A DNA stretch of 64,000 bases, taken from positions 1,054,001 to 1,118,000 of the forward strand of contig NZ_BMPD01000001.1 of the NCBI RefSeq assembly GCF_014647415.1. The letters run 5' to 3'. This document shows positions 1-7,921 of this stretch, piece by piece. Below the pieces are notes generated by a model, which was not told the origin of the DNA, searched no databases, and was given only the letters and a program-made list of their open reading frames with translations. Both the position numbers and the translations under genes were made by a program. The DNA is from Haloarcula sebkhae (GTDB lineage: Archaea > Halobacteriota > Halobacteria > Halobacteriales > Haloarculaceae). How positions within the stretch are numbered: the stretch's first letter is position 1; every line of letters begins with the position of its first letter.

Positions 1-245
1 CCGTTCCAGCAAAACAGCGCCAGATCGCCGTTGTCCATCTCCAGTCGGCGGGCGGCCCAGCCCTCCGGCGGGGCGAACCACGGTCCGTTCATCGTCGCAC
101 CGAAGGTGTTCTGTAACGGTGTCAGCAGGTCCGTTCGGACTCGCTTTTCACTCCATCGCTCGTTCGACTGTCGCAGACGTAAGGGACCAGCCACAGGGTC
201 GTGTAGATGGTCAGTGGTCTTGGGCGTTCCGCCCTGTCGAAACAT
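1..245 (-). CDS. Conserved-looking hypothetical protein, cut by the window edge
   Basis: This frame opens with ATG at 245 and is still open at base 1, so only the N-terminal 81 codons are visible. AAAAGGGG sits directly before the ATG. The protein starts MFRQGGTPKT and continues with a basic stretch (NERWSEKRVRTDL) and a Trp/Pro-rich stretch (NGPWFAPPEGWAARRLEMDN), with no signal peptide or membrane segment so far. The intervening sequence reads as ordinary haloarchaeal protein, which favours the start at 245 over the in-frame ATG at 92. I do not recognise the family. It is divergent from the small gene at 349. Confidence 0.6.
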   Translation of the reverse strand, partial: MFRQGGTPKTTDHLHDPVAGPLRLRQSNERWSEKRVRTDLLTPLQNTFGATMNGPWFAPPEGWAARRLEMDNGDLALFCWN

Positions 246-348
246 CCCCTTTTGGACCGTTCGACTGCTCTGTTGCCCGTGTGGTACGGTTTCTGTGACC
301 ACCGTTACATTGATAGTCACTACCAGCCAAGTTTCACCGTGGTAACCT

Positions 349-522
349 ATGTCGATGGGAGCGTACGACGACGACGAACACGAACGCCGTGAACGCAAGA
401 ACAGCGAGGTCGAACTGTCGGAAGACGACGACCGGAGTACATACCACGGGAGCGTCGACTACGACGGTGACGAGTCGACAGAAGAGTTGCTCGATCAGTT
501 CAAGCAGATCAACTCTGACTGA
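349..522 (+). CDS. DUF5786-like small acidic protein
   Basis: This 57-residue, highly charged protein begins MSMGAYDDDEHERRE and ends with a short amphipathic segment (EELLDQFKQINSD). The N-terminal AYDDDEHERRE block and the D/E-rich body match what I remember of the haloarchaeal DUF5786 family; its function is unknown. There is no cysteine or membrane segment. Its 3' end overlaps by 14 bases, tail to tail, the membrane-protein gene on the other strand, so the two transcripts must be antisense at their ends. Confidence 0.8.
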   Translation: MSMGAYDDDEHERRERKNSEVELSEDDDRSTYHGSVDYDGDESTEELLDQFKQINSD

Positions 523-1243
523 CTGCGGCCGTTCTCGACCGGTAGCGCAATAGTCCGACAGAGACGGCCGTCACCGCTGTGACGGCTAACACATGGCCGA
601 CTAGCGCCGCGAGCAGCACCGGCTGGTCGAGCACGAACGGCACGAGCACGAGCTGGAGGACGCCAAAGCCCCATATCTCTAGATCGGCCCGCATGAACAC
701 CCGCGCTGTCTCGGGATCGAACCGGTAGCGAGCCGACCGCCACAGGCCCGTGACGCTGGCCCACCACCCCGTCCCGATGCGGTAACTCACGTCCCAGAGT
801 ATGAGTAGCGTCAGGTATACGACCAGTACCGGCGGCTCCGACCCGAACAGTCGGTTGAGCAGTGGCATCGAGCTGACCTGCGGGTCGAACACGAACAGAT
901 GTGTGAGCAGGGCGATGTACGCGAGGACGGACAACACGACTTCCACGTTCGAGGCGAACAGCAGCGCACGGTAAGTCGGTGGCACGTCGATACGGCGGAT
1001 GAGCGTGCTGATACGGAGCATCTCCGCGCTTCCGATGGTCGCGACGAACACGACGACCGTTCCGGCGATTGCGGCGCTCCAGACCTCGTAGTACCACGAC
1101 AGGGCGACGATGGCAACCTCGAAGACGAGCAGTTGAATCGCCATCGCGGCCCACGTCGGGAGCCGAATCCCCGGCAATGCGCCGATGATGCTTTCGTACA
1201 CCCACGTCTCGCCGTACTCGGGTCGAGCGCTATCACCGCTCAT
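509..1243 (-). CDS. Multi-pass membrane protein, haloarchaeal, function unknown
   Basis: The 244-residue protein has about six hydrophobic segments (roughly residues 33-50, 55-70, 95-117, 138-156, 190-205 and 210-232) separated by short charged loops, and no catalytic motif that I can see. It is probably an integral cytoplasmic-membrane protein; I recall it as a haloarchaeal DUF family but cannot name it safely. The ATG overlaps the stop of the upstream SDR gene (ATGA, 4 bases), so the two are almost certainly co-transcribed and translationally coupled. Confidence 0.75.
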   Translation of the reverse strand: MSGDSARPEYGETWVYESIIGALPGIRLPTWAAMAIQLLVFEVAIVALSWYYEVWSAAIAGTVVVFVATIGSAEMLRISTLIRRIDVPPTYRALLFASNVEVVLSVLAYIALLTHLFVFDPQVSSMPLLNRLFGSEPPVLVVYLTLLILWDVSYRIGTGWWASVTGLWRSARYRFDPETARVFMRADLEIWGFGVLQLVLVPFVLDQPVLLAALVGHVLAVTAVTAVSVGLLRYRSRTAAVSQS

Positions 1244-2178
1244 CTGCCGGCACCACCCGTGGCCGCGGCCGCCTGTGCCGCATCTCGACTCCGCGGTTCG
1301 CTGAGGGCCAGCCTGACCGCATCTGCGAACGATGTCGGGTCAACGGTGAACTCTGTCTGAGCCGCTTCGGTGTCTGCGACCACCGGCGTCTTCAGGCCGT
1401 GGATGAGCGGGCGGGCGACGCTCGATGGCACGTCGGTCATGAGGGCGACCCAGTACGCCGACAGCTTCGGTGTCAACACCGGTATCGGCACGATTGTCGG
1501 CTCACCGGTCCCCATGAGCCGGCCCGTCCGTTTCAGGATCTCAGCGTATGTCAGTACCTCTGGCCCGCCGATCTCATAGGTTTCGCCGGCCGTTTCCGGC
1601 TTATCGATCACATCGACCAGATACGAAATGACGTCGTCGATAGCGATCGGATGACAGTCTGTTCGCACCCAGCGCGGCGTCAGCATCACGGGCAGTCGCG
1701 TCGTTAGCTCGCGTATCATCCGGAAGCTCGCCGAGCCCGCGCCGATGATGATAGCCGCCCGGAACGTCGTCAGGTCGTATTCGCCGTCCCGGAGAATGAA
1801 TTCGACCTCACGGCGCGACCGGAGGTGTTCCGACAGCGTCTCGTCGTCCTCGCCGAGGCCGCCGAGGTAGACGACCCGGTCGACGCCGGCCTCGTCAGCG
1901 GCTCGACGGAAGTTCCGCACCGCCCGCCGGTCCCGCTCGGCGTAGTCGCTTCCGGCACGCATCGAATGGACCAGATAGTACGCGGCGTCGACGCCGTCGA
2001 GACCGGCGTCGAAACTGCCTGCATCGAGCAGGTCACCTGTCACCACGTCGACGCCGTCGGGTGAGTCGTACCCGCTCGGGTCGCGAACAAGGGCGCGAAC
2101 GCTGTGACCGGCCGCGAGGAGCGCCGGGACGAGATGGCTCCCGACAAACCCCGTCGCACCGGTCACGAGCACGTGCAT
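1240..2178 (-). CDS. NAD(P)H-binding atypical SDR protein
   Basis: A Rossmann fold starts at once with MHVLVTGATGFVGSHL, the glycine-rich dinucleotide-binding loop of atypical/extended SDR proteins. The YYLVHSM segment near residue 68 and the NmrA-like layout fit NAD(P)H-binding proteins rather than true sugar epimerases; the classical YxxxK pair is not evident. The 312-residue length is usual. The C-terminus is a low-complexity Ala/Gly tail (AAQAAAATGGAGR). The substrate cannot be inferred. It is the first gene of a two-gene unit with the membrane protein downstream, which suggests a membrane-associated redox or quinone/lipid role, but that is only inference. Confidence 0.8.
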   Translation of the reverse strand: MHVLVTGATGFVGSHLVPALLAAGHSVRALVRDPSGYDSPDGVDVVTGDLLDAGSFDAGLDGVDAAYYLVHSMRAGSDYAERDRRAVRNFRRAADEAGVDRVVYLGGLGEDDETLSEHLRSRREVEFILRDGEYDLTTFRAAIIIGAGSASFRMIRELTTRLPVMLTPRWVRTDCHPIAIDDVISYLVDVIDKPETAGETYEIGGPEVLTYAEILKRTGRLMGTGEPTIVPIPVLTPKLSAYWVALMTDVPSSVARPLIHGLKTPVVADTEAAQTEFTVDPTSFADAVRLALSEPRSRDAAQAAAATGGAGR

Positions 2179-2232
2179 ACCCTTCTTGCAGGACGGGACG
2201 AGGTTAAAACCGTGGTCTGTTCGTGTCGCCTC

Positions 2233-3219
2233 TCAGGACTGTCGAACGAGCGGCTCGTACCAGTCGCGGTTGTCGCGGTACCAGTCGATGAACTTCGAGA
2301 CACCCTCCCGGATAGTGTGGTCCGGGTCGTAGCCGAGCAGTTCCTCGGCCCGGTCGGTCGCGGCGTGGGTGTGTTCGGCGTCGGCGTCGTGGCGTTCCTC
2401 GTAGACTAGATCGAGGTCCGGGTTGATCTGGTCGCGGATCTCCGTCGCGAGCGTCTTGATCTCGATGTTGTCTGTCGACCCGGTGTTGATCGCCTGCCCG
2501 TCGGCGGCGTCCTCGTGCAGCAGCGTCATGTTCGCGTCGATGACGTCCTCGATGTAGGTGAAATCGCGTGTCTGCGTCCCGTCGCCGTAGATGACCGGCG
2601 GCTCGCCGTTGTGACACCGGGAGACGAAGTTCGAGATGGCCATGTTCGGGCGCATCCGGGGGCCGTAGACGGTGAAATAGCGAAGAGCTACGGTAGAGAG
2701 GTCGTACACCTCGCTGTAAGCGCAGGCGTACCGCTCGGCGGCGAGCTTCGACGCGCCGTAGGGCGAAACGGGCGTCGTTGGATGTTGCTCGTCGTAGGGC
2801 AGGTACTGTGGCTTCCCGTAGACAGAGGAAGAGGATGCCATCACAAACCGCTCGATACCTTCGTCGCGGCAGGCGTCGAGGAGGTTCAGCGTGCCGTCGA
2901 CATTGACCTCGTCATACTTGCGCGGGTTCTTGACGCTCGGTCGGACGCCAGCCTGGGCGGCCTGATGATAGACGTAGTCGGCGTCGGCGACGAGGTCCGT
3001 CACCAGCTCTGCGTCACGCACGTCGCCCTCGACGAACTCGTAGCTTCCGCCGCTGTTCCGGGCGGCCTCCCGTCCCGCTTCGACGTTATGATGCTTGATA
3101 TCCAGATCGTAGAACGGGTCGCGGTTGTCGAGCACGACGACATCGTGGCTGTCGGCGGCGAATCGCTGTGCCAGGTGACCGCCGATGAACCCGGCACCCC
3201 CTGTGACCAGTATTTGCAT
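2233..3219 (-). CDS. NAD-dependent nucleotide-sugar epimerase (UDP-glucose 4-epimerase type)
   Basis: The protein opens MQILVTGGAGFIGGHL, the extended-SDR NAD-binding loop, and contains SSSSVYGKP followed by the catalytic PYGASKLAAERY (Tyr-x3-Lys). These are marks of UDP-glucose/UDP-glucuronate 4-epimerases and related dTDP-sugar enzymes, which supply sugars for surface glycans and protein glycosylation. I chose ATG 3219 because the Rossmann strand begins there; an in-frame ATG six codons upstream is possible. The length of 328 residues is normal. Substrate specificity cannot be read from sequence alone. The gene lies 54 bases upstream of the SDR gene on the same strand. Confidence 0.88.
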   Translation of the reverse strand: MQILVTGGAGFIGGHLAQRFAADSHDVVVLDNRDPFYDLDIKHHNVEAGREAARNSGGSYEFVEGDVRDAELVTDLVADADYVYHQAAQAGVRPSVKNPRKYDEVNVDGTLNLLDACRDEGIERFVMASSSSVYGKPQYLPYDEQHPTTPVSPYGASKLAAERYACAYSEVYDLSTVALRYFTVYGPRMRPNMAISNFVSRCHNGEPPVIYGDGTQTRDFTYIEDVIDANMTLLHEDAADGQAINTGSTDNIEIKTLATEIRDQINPDLDLVYEERHDADAEHTHAATDRAEELLGYDPDHTIREGVSKFIDWYRDNRDWYEPLVRQS

Positions 3220-3329
3220 TATCTGGATGGTGCCCACCGGACGACAAAAGTATGTCGAGAGTTAATCACGCCGACCTGTTCGAAGGGGCCAGCTACCTTG
3301 AAGTGTATACAGCGTATAAATATCGGGTA

Positions 3330-3545
3330 ATGGCCTCCAGAGCCTGCGACGGGTGCGATACGAACGTTTCGATAGCCGGCGGCATCGCTAACATCTGGTC
3401 GCAGGAGTCCAGACCGACTGAGGGCATCGTCCTCGAACTCGGCGACGACACGGAGCACTTTCTCTGTTATGACTGTATCGACCGGCTACCCGACGATCAG
3501 GAAGTGACGGCGGCCGACGTGGCCGCGCTCGGCGATCCGTCCTGA
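3330..3545 (+). CDS. Small zinc-ribbon-like protein, haloarchaeal
   Basis: This 71-residue protein has two cysteine pairs, CDGC near residue 6 and CYDC near residue 50, spaced as in a small treble-clef or zinc ribbon, with an acidic body between. The start MASRACDGC is preferred over upstream in-frame ATGs because AT-rich promoter elements (GTATAC at 3305 and GTATAAATAT at 3314) lie just before it. It resembles a haloarchaeal DUF family (DUF7561, from memory). A regulatory or RNA/protein-binding role is plausible but not shown. It converges with the CPBP protease gene, only 5 bases away. Confidence 0.75.
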   Translation: MASRACDGCDTNVSIAGGIANIWSQESRPTEGIVLELGDDTEHFLCYDCIDRLPDDQEVTAADVAALGDPS

Positions 3546-3550
3546 TATTC

Positions 3551-4534
3551 TCAGGTATCCCGCTCGGATACCGGCGTCCACCGGCTCACGCGCTTGTCGA
3601 GTCCTAACCGCCCGTCGCGCCAGCGAACGTATGCCAATATCAGAAGCCCCCCGATGACAGCAAAGACAGTGAAGACGACCCCTTCCTCGCCGACCCATCG
3701 AGGTGGGCCGACGATTTCGACGGCGAGCAGTTCGGGGGTCTGCTGTGAGTGACCGAGACCGAACACCGCGCTTTGGGTAAAGTTGTACCAGACGTGAAAG
3801 CCGATCGGGAGCGCGAGGTCACCGGTGAGTACGTACGCACCGCTCAAGACGAGTCCGGCGAGTAGGTAGTAGCCGTACTGGCTCAGGTGATCGATCTTCC
3901 CGCCGTGCAGGAAGGCGAAGACGAGCGCACTCAGGAGCACCGCGAGCCCAACCGCCGCCCACTGCGGAATCAGTCCATCCGCCCCCTCGGCGAGGTTCTT
4001 CAGCATCGCGCCGCGGAAGACGACCTCTTCCCAAGCCGCTGCGAGGGCGATGTAGGCGAAGACGACGACCATCGCCGGGAGGAACGGGAGGTCGCCGGCC
4101 CCCTCCGCGACCCCGACAACCGTGGCCCAGCCCGCACCGACAGCGACGGCGAGCGCGCCGGCGTTGATGACGGTCGCTATCGCGCCGCCGACGGCGAACG
4201 ATCGCCACCAGCGGCGGTCGAGCGACAGCCCGTACTCGCCGACGGAGCGGCGGTCGAGGAGACGAGCACTGACGAACACAGTGGCGACGAGAATTGCCCC
4301 GATCCCGGCCGCTTCGATCGGTTCTCGGACCGGATGTGTGAACCGTGATCGAACGACAGACTGTAGCGCCGCGAGGACCAGAAACGACAACACCGCTGGA
4401 AGCACCGCGCGCAGCGGCGCTCTGACCCTCCTGTCTGCACTGTTCCAGACCGGCCAGCGGAGTCCCGAGGCAGCCCGCTCGACCACGCTCGTGGTCGTCT
4501 GTCTGTCCCTTTGCTCCGGTGGGTTCGGTGACAC
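3551..4534 (-). CDS. CPBP-family intramembrane metalloprotease
   Basis: The 327-residue polytopic membrane protein carries the CPBP/Rce1 signature: EExxxR at about 169-174 (WEEVVFRGAML), a FxxxH-type motif at about 206-210 (FAFLHGG) and HxxxN near 250 (GFHVWYNFTQ). These residues form the intramembrane metal-dependent active site of CAAX-type proteases. The start is GTG. A cytosolic motif before the catalytic helices, LDRRSVGEYGLSLDRRWWRS, is shared almost word for word with the second CPBP gene at 16.2-17.2 kb, showing the two are paralogs. The substrate is unknown. It is divergent from the HTH operon at 4634. Confidence 0.88.
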   Translation of the reverse strand: MSPNPPEQRDRQTTTSVVERAASGLRWPVWNSADRRVRAPLRAVLPAVLSFLVLAALQSVVRSRFTHPVREPIEAAGIGAILVATVFVSARLLDRRSVGEYGLSLDRRWWRSFAVGGAIATVINAGALAVAVGAGWATVVGVAEGAGDLPFLPAMVVVFAYIALAAAWEEVVFRGAMLKNLAEGADGLIPQWAAVGLAVLLSALVFAFLHGGKIDHLSQYGYYLLAGLVLSGAYVLTGDLALPIGFHVWYNFTQSAVFGLGHSQQTPELLAVEIVGPPRWVGEEGVVFTVFAVIGGLLILAYVRWRDGRLGLDKRVSRWTPVSERDT

Positions 4535-4603
4535 ACATGGACGGCCGGCCGGAGCCGACGTATCACCGCGGGCACCGCTTCCGGGGTGGAAGCCGGTGAG
4601 ACT

Positions 4604-4613
4604 TTTTATTATA
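4604..4613 (+). promoter_or_regulatory. TATA box of the HTH/membrane-protein operon
   Basis: TTTTATTATA is centred 26 bases before the ATG at 4634, the spacing expected for a leaderless haloarchaeal transcript. Confidence 0.65.
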
Positions 4614-4633
4614 CTCCGCTCGCTGGAGCGACT

Positions 4634-4978
4634 ATGGACGCGGTCGGCGACGACGAACTGCTCGCGCTACTCGAAGACGAGTACGCGCGGGCCATCATCG
4701 CTGAACTCACTACTGGACCGATGTCTGTCTCTGAACTCTGTACGGCCTGCGAGATGTCTGATCCGACGGCGTACCGCCGCCTCGACCGACTGGTGGCTGC
4801 CGACCTTGTCGCCGAACGGCAGGCCGTCGACCCAGACGGCCACCACTACAAGCGCTACGTCGCGACCGTCGAGGACGTGACAGTCACGTTCGTCGACGGG
4901 ACATACGACATCGCCGTCACGCGATCCTCGCAGGACCCGGCGGACCGATTCACCGACCTGTTTGAGGGGCTGTCCTGA
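4634..4978 (+). CDS. Winged-helix (ArsR-like) transcriptional regulator
   Basis: The 115-residue protein begins MDAVGDDELLALLEDEYARA and has a helix-turn-helix in SVSELCTACEMSDPTAYRRL with a wing (VAERQAVDPDGHHYKRYVA), typical of haloarchaeal ArsR/MarR-like regulators that sit before small membrane proteins. I start at ATG 4634, not the earlier in-frame ATG at 4586, because a TATA box lies 26 bases upstream. It is followed after one base by the first of two small membrane proteins, so it likely controls or senses through them. Confidence 0.85.
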   Translation: MDAVGDDELLALLEDEYARAIIAELTTGPMSVSELCTACEMSDPTAYRRLDRLVAADLVAERQAVDPDGHHYKRYVATVEDVTVTFVDGTYDIAVTRSSQDPADRFTDLFEGLS

Positions 4979-4979
4979 G

Positions 4980-5309
4980 ATGCTCGCGACACTACTGCAG
5001 ATACGCACGGGCTGGACCGACCCGGGGATTGCCCTGGCCGTTATCGCGCTCTCGCTCGTCACAGTTGCACTCTCGGCCGCCATCGCCATCGTCTTGATTC
5101 GTGGCTACCGTCGCGGCCCCGGCCGGACCGGCATGCTGACCCTCGCTGTCGGGCTTCTCCTACTCACGACTGTCCCGGAAATCCTCCGTATCGTGCTCCC
5201 CACGGCCACTGCTGTCGGTGCCGTCGGGCGCTCAGTTCTCGTGAGCGCCTGCGAACTGTTCGGACTGGGAACGATTCTCTGGACGGTCTACGGCGGTGAG
5301 TCGTCGTGA
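4980..5309 (+). CDS. DUF7521-like small membrane protein, first copy
   Basis: This 109-residue protein has three predicted membrane helices (about 16-40, 53-73 and 83-105) and short arginine-rich loops such as RGYRRGPGRTG. The ATG follows the regulator's TGA by one base. It is paralogous in layout to the next gene, which shares the GYRR loop after the first helix. I recall this type of protein as DUF7521, encoded beside HTH regulators in haloarchaea. Function is unknown; a role as membrane partner of the regulator is inference from the conserved pairing. Confidence 0.75.
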   Translation: MLATLLQIRTGWTDPGIALAVIALSLVTVALSAAIAIVLIRGYRRGPGRTGMLTLAVGLLLLTTVPEILRIVLPTATAVGAVGRSVLVSACELFGLGTILWTVYGGESS

Positions 5310-5599
5310 CGGTGGTCCTCGACTTACTCGCGCCGGATCTCGTCGCGGAACTCTCGCGAGCCCTAACGGCCGCCGTCGGACTGTTCGTCGCGTCGCTGGC
5401 CTACCGCGGCTACCGGCGCAACGACGCGCCGAAAATGCGGTGGCTCGCCGTCGGTATCGCGTCGCTGACTGCCGGCGTCTACGCCGCCGTCACTGTCGTT
5501 GACTGGGCGGGTGCCGGAGATGGGGGCGTGTTACTCGTCAGGGGTCTCGTGACCGTCGTAGGGCTCTGTGCCGTGCTATACGCGTTGCTCGTCGAGTGA
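5306..5599 (+). CDS. DUF7521-like small membrane protein, second copy
   Basis: This 97-residue protein starts at a GTG that overlaps the preceding stop (GTGA), giving tight translational coupling. It has three helices (about 15-33, 45-64 and 72-94) and the loop RGYRRNDAPKMRW, which parallels RGYRRGPGRTG in the preceding gene. The two proteins therefore look like an ancient tandem duplication kept as a pair. It is the last gene of the HTH operon and converges with the cold-shock gene. Confidence 0.75.
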   Translation: MTVVLDLLAPDLVAELSRALTAAVGLFVASLAYRGYRRNDAPKMRWLAVGIASLTAGVYAAVTVVDWAGAGDGGVLLVRGLVTVVGLCAVLYALLVE

Positions 5600-5656
5600 G
5601 CGTCGGATAAGAACAAGTGTCAGATGTGGTCGCCCGGAGGCGACCGGAAATCTGCC

Positions 5657-5851
5657 TTAGTTGCGGACGACGTTCGTCGCGCGGGGGCCCTTGTCGGCCT
5701 GTTCGATGTCGAATTCGATTTCCTCGCCTTCTTCGAGGTCAGGGCCGCCAACGTCTTCCATGTGGAAGAAAACGTCATCGTCCGCGTCCTCAGTCGAGAT
5801 GAAACCGTAACCGCCTGTGTCGTTGAAGAAATCAACCTTACCGTTTGCCAT
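5657..5851 (-). CDS. cspA: Cold-shock domain protein (CspA type)
   Basis: The 64-residue protein MANGKVDFFNDTGGYGFIST is a complete cold-shock domain. It has RNP1 (GGYGFI) and RNP2-like (DVFFHMEDV) aromatic motifs that bind single-stranded nucleic acid, and it acts as an RNA chaperone. Its acidity (EEGEEIEFDIEQ) is the usual haloarchaeal form. The start at 5851 is fixed by the domain boundary and by a TATA element 27 bases upstream; longer in-frame extensions are not believable. Confidence 0.95.
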   Translation of the reverse strand: MANGKVDFFNDTGGYGFISTEDADDDVFFHMEDVGGPDLEEGEEIEFDIEQADKGPRATNVVRN

Positions 5852-5872
5852 TGCAAATATACGTACAGGGGG

Positions 5873-5884
5873 TATATGTATAAG
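5873..5884 (-). promoter_or_regulatory. TATA box of the cold-shock gene
   Basis: On the minus strand CTTATACATATA lies centred about 27 bases before the cspA ATG. The transcript should be leaderless. The element is unusually AT-rich, consistent with strong expression. Confidence 0.7.
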
Positions 5885-5999
5885 CATTCCGAGGGTACAA
5901 GTACCACGACCGCGTGCATGTGAACACGACCCATTCCGACATCTCGGCTGACTACTGACGCACATCCGACGACAGGAAAGGTTTAGGCCGCCTCGTCCG

Positions 6000-7739
6000 T
6001 TGCCTTCTCGCGTGTACCCCGCACGGATTACCGACGAGTTTCCGGCCCCATCCTACCGGGGCAACCAGAAGCAGGCTCTGGCTGACATCCGTGCGGCCTT
6101 CGAGCGTGGTAAGGACGTGGTCCTCGTCCGCGCGCCGACCGGCAGCGGCAAGTCGCTGCTCGCTCGGTCAATCGCCGGGTGTGCCCGAACTGCCGGCGAG
6201 GCCGCCGCAGAGCAGGTCATCGATGCCTACTACACAACGCCACAGGTCTCGCAACTGGACGACGTGGCCGAAGACGCTCTACTCGAGGACCTCTGTGTTA
6301 TCCGCGGGAAGAACAACTACGACTGCATCCTTCCCGGCGAGACTGACACGCCGGTGAACCAGGCCCCGTGCGTGCGCGAACGGAAATTCGACTGTCAGGT
6401 CAAACACCGCTGTCCGTACTTCTCGGACCGTGCCATCGCCTCGAACCGGCGCATCGCCGCGATGACGCTGGCGTATTTCATGCAGACCGCCGGCAGCGAC
6501 GTGTTCGGCAAGCGCGACGTGGTCGTCATCGACGAGGCCCACGGCCTGGGCGAGTGGGCGGAGATGTACGCCACTATCGACCTCTCGCCGCAGTCGATAC
6601 CGATGTGGAACGATATCGACGTACCGGACATCGACGGCTTGGACGAGGCCGTCGCCTTCACCGAGCGCGTCGAACACCTCGCCGAGCGCCGGGTGAAGGA
6701 ACTACGACAGAAGGCGGAACTAACCGGCGAGGAGGTGGCCGAGCGGGACTCCCTGAACACACTCCGGCAGGACCTCGGCTGGTTCCGCGAGGACTACACC
6801 GACACCGAGAGCGCGACCACCTGGGTCGTCGACCAGGCCGACAGCGAGCACGCACCGGTGACGATCAAGCCGATGAATCCGGAGCGCTATCTCAAACACA
6901 CCGTCTGGGATCGTGGCAACCGCTTTGCCTTGCTCTCGGCGACTATCCTCAACAAGGAAGCGTTCTGTGCTAACGTCGGCCTCGACCCCAGCAACGTCGC
7001 ACTCGTGGAAGTCGGCCACACGTTCCCCGTCGAGAACCGGCCGCTGTACGACGTCGCTCAGGGGAAAATGACCTACGAGCACCGCGACGACACGCTACCG
7101 GACATCGCTCGCACTATCGTGCGTATCATGGCCCGGCACACGGACGAGAAGGGACTGATTCACTGCCACTCGTATGCCATTCAGGAGCAACTGAAGGAGT
7201 TGCTTGACGACTTCGGCGTCGGCGCTCGCGTCCGTACCCACGACAAAGAAGGTCGAGACGGTGCGCTGTCCGCCTGGAAGCGCAGCGACAACCCCGACGT
7301 GTTCCTTTCGGTGAAGATGGAGGAGGCTCTCGACCTCGAAGGCGACCTCTGTCGCTGGCAGGTGCTGTGCAAGGCTCCCTACCCCAACACTCGCGACTCC
7401 CGCGTCGCCCGACGGCTCGAAGACGACCAGTGGGGATGGTACTACCGGACTGCACTGCGGACGGTCATCCAGGCCTGTGGCCGCGTCGTCCGCGCGCCCG
7501 ATGACTACGGCGCGACCTACCTTGCGGACTCGTCGCTGCTTGATCTGTTTGACCGCGCCGAACACGATATGCCCGACTGGTTCCGTGCTCAGGTCGACCG
7601 CCTCTCCCAGCCCGACTTGCCCCGGTTCGCGCCGGATCAGGCGCTTTCGGCGCTCAGTTCGGGTACGAAACGCCGGCACGACCGCTCGCGGTCGCGGTCC
7701 GGGAACGGAAATCACCCGCTTTCGGACGTGTGGGACTAG
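6000..7739 (+). CDS. XPD/DinG-like superfamily 2 DNA helicase with a probable Fe-S cluster
   Basis: The 579-residue protein has Walker A (APTGSGKS, about 45-52), a DEAH box (VVIDEAHGLG, about 175-184), motif III ALLSAT and a C-terminal motif VI (CGRVVRAPDDYG). Between Walker A and DEAH lie cysteines at about 109, 124, 132 and 138, the position of the 4Fe-4S cluster in XPD, FancJ and DinG helicases, so a 5'-to-3' DNA helicase in repair is likely. The start is uncertain: TTG 6000 as given, or GTG 6012, which is about 30 bases after a weak TATA (GGTTTAGG). The C-terminal tail is basic (KRRHDRSRSRS). Its stop overlaps a microprotein gene on the other strand. Confidence 0.85.
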   Translation: MPSRVYPARITDEFPAPSYRGNQKQALADIRAAFERGKDVVLVRAPTGSGKSLLARSIAGCARTAGEAAAEQVIDAYYTTPQVSQLDDVAEDALLEDLCVIRGKNNYDCILPGETDTPVNQAPCVRERKFDCQVKHRCPYFSDRAIASNRRIAAMTLAYFMQTAGSDVFGKRDVVVIDEAHGLGEWAEMYATIDLSPQSIPMWNDIDVPDIDGLDEAVAFTERVEHLAERRVKELRQKAELTGEEVAERDSLNTLRQDLGWFREDYTDTESATTWVVDQADSEHAPVTIKPMNPERYLKHTVWDRGNRFALLSATILNKEAFCANVGLDPSNVALVEVGHTFPVENRPLYDVAQGKMTYEHRDDTLPDIARTIVRIMARHTDEKGLIHCHSYAIQEQLKELLDDFGVGARVRTHDKEGRDGALSAWKRSDNPDVFLSVKMEEALDLEGDLCRWQVLCKAPYPNTRDSRVARRLEDDQWGWYYRTALRTVIQACGRVVRAPDDYGATYLADSSLLDLFDRAEHDMPDWFRAQVDRLSQPDLPRFAPDQALSALSSGTKRRHDRSRSRSGNGNHPLSDVWD

Positions 7740-7825
7740 AAGAAGGCGAAGGCTAACCCGTAGACCACTGAGGACCCGACCATCAGGCCGACGAGAATGA
7801 CGGCGACTATCTGCTGTCTATCCAT
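7736..7825 (-). CDS. 29-residue membrane microprotein
   Basis: The frame ATG 7825 to TAG 7736 encodes MDRQQIVAVILVGLMVGSSV followed by VYGLAFAFF: a short charged N-terminus and one hydrophobic helix. A TATA-like CTAATTAG lies about 28 bases upstream on the same strand, the spacing of a leaderless gene. I recall near-identical tiny proteins in other haloarchaea, but that needs a search. The stop codon shares the palindrome CTAG with the stop of the helicase on the other strand. It is too short for routine gene callers. Confidence 0.65.
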   Translation of the reverse strand: MDRQQIVAVILVGLMVGSSVVYGLAFAFF

Positions 7826-7921
7826 GGCGTCCTCTTGGCCACTCGGCTAATTAGGCGTTACGACCGTTTGTTCGTCGTGTGTTACTTCCTCTCTATCCTG
7901 GACTGCTTGGCTAAAGACGCC

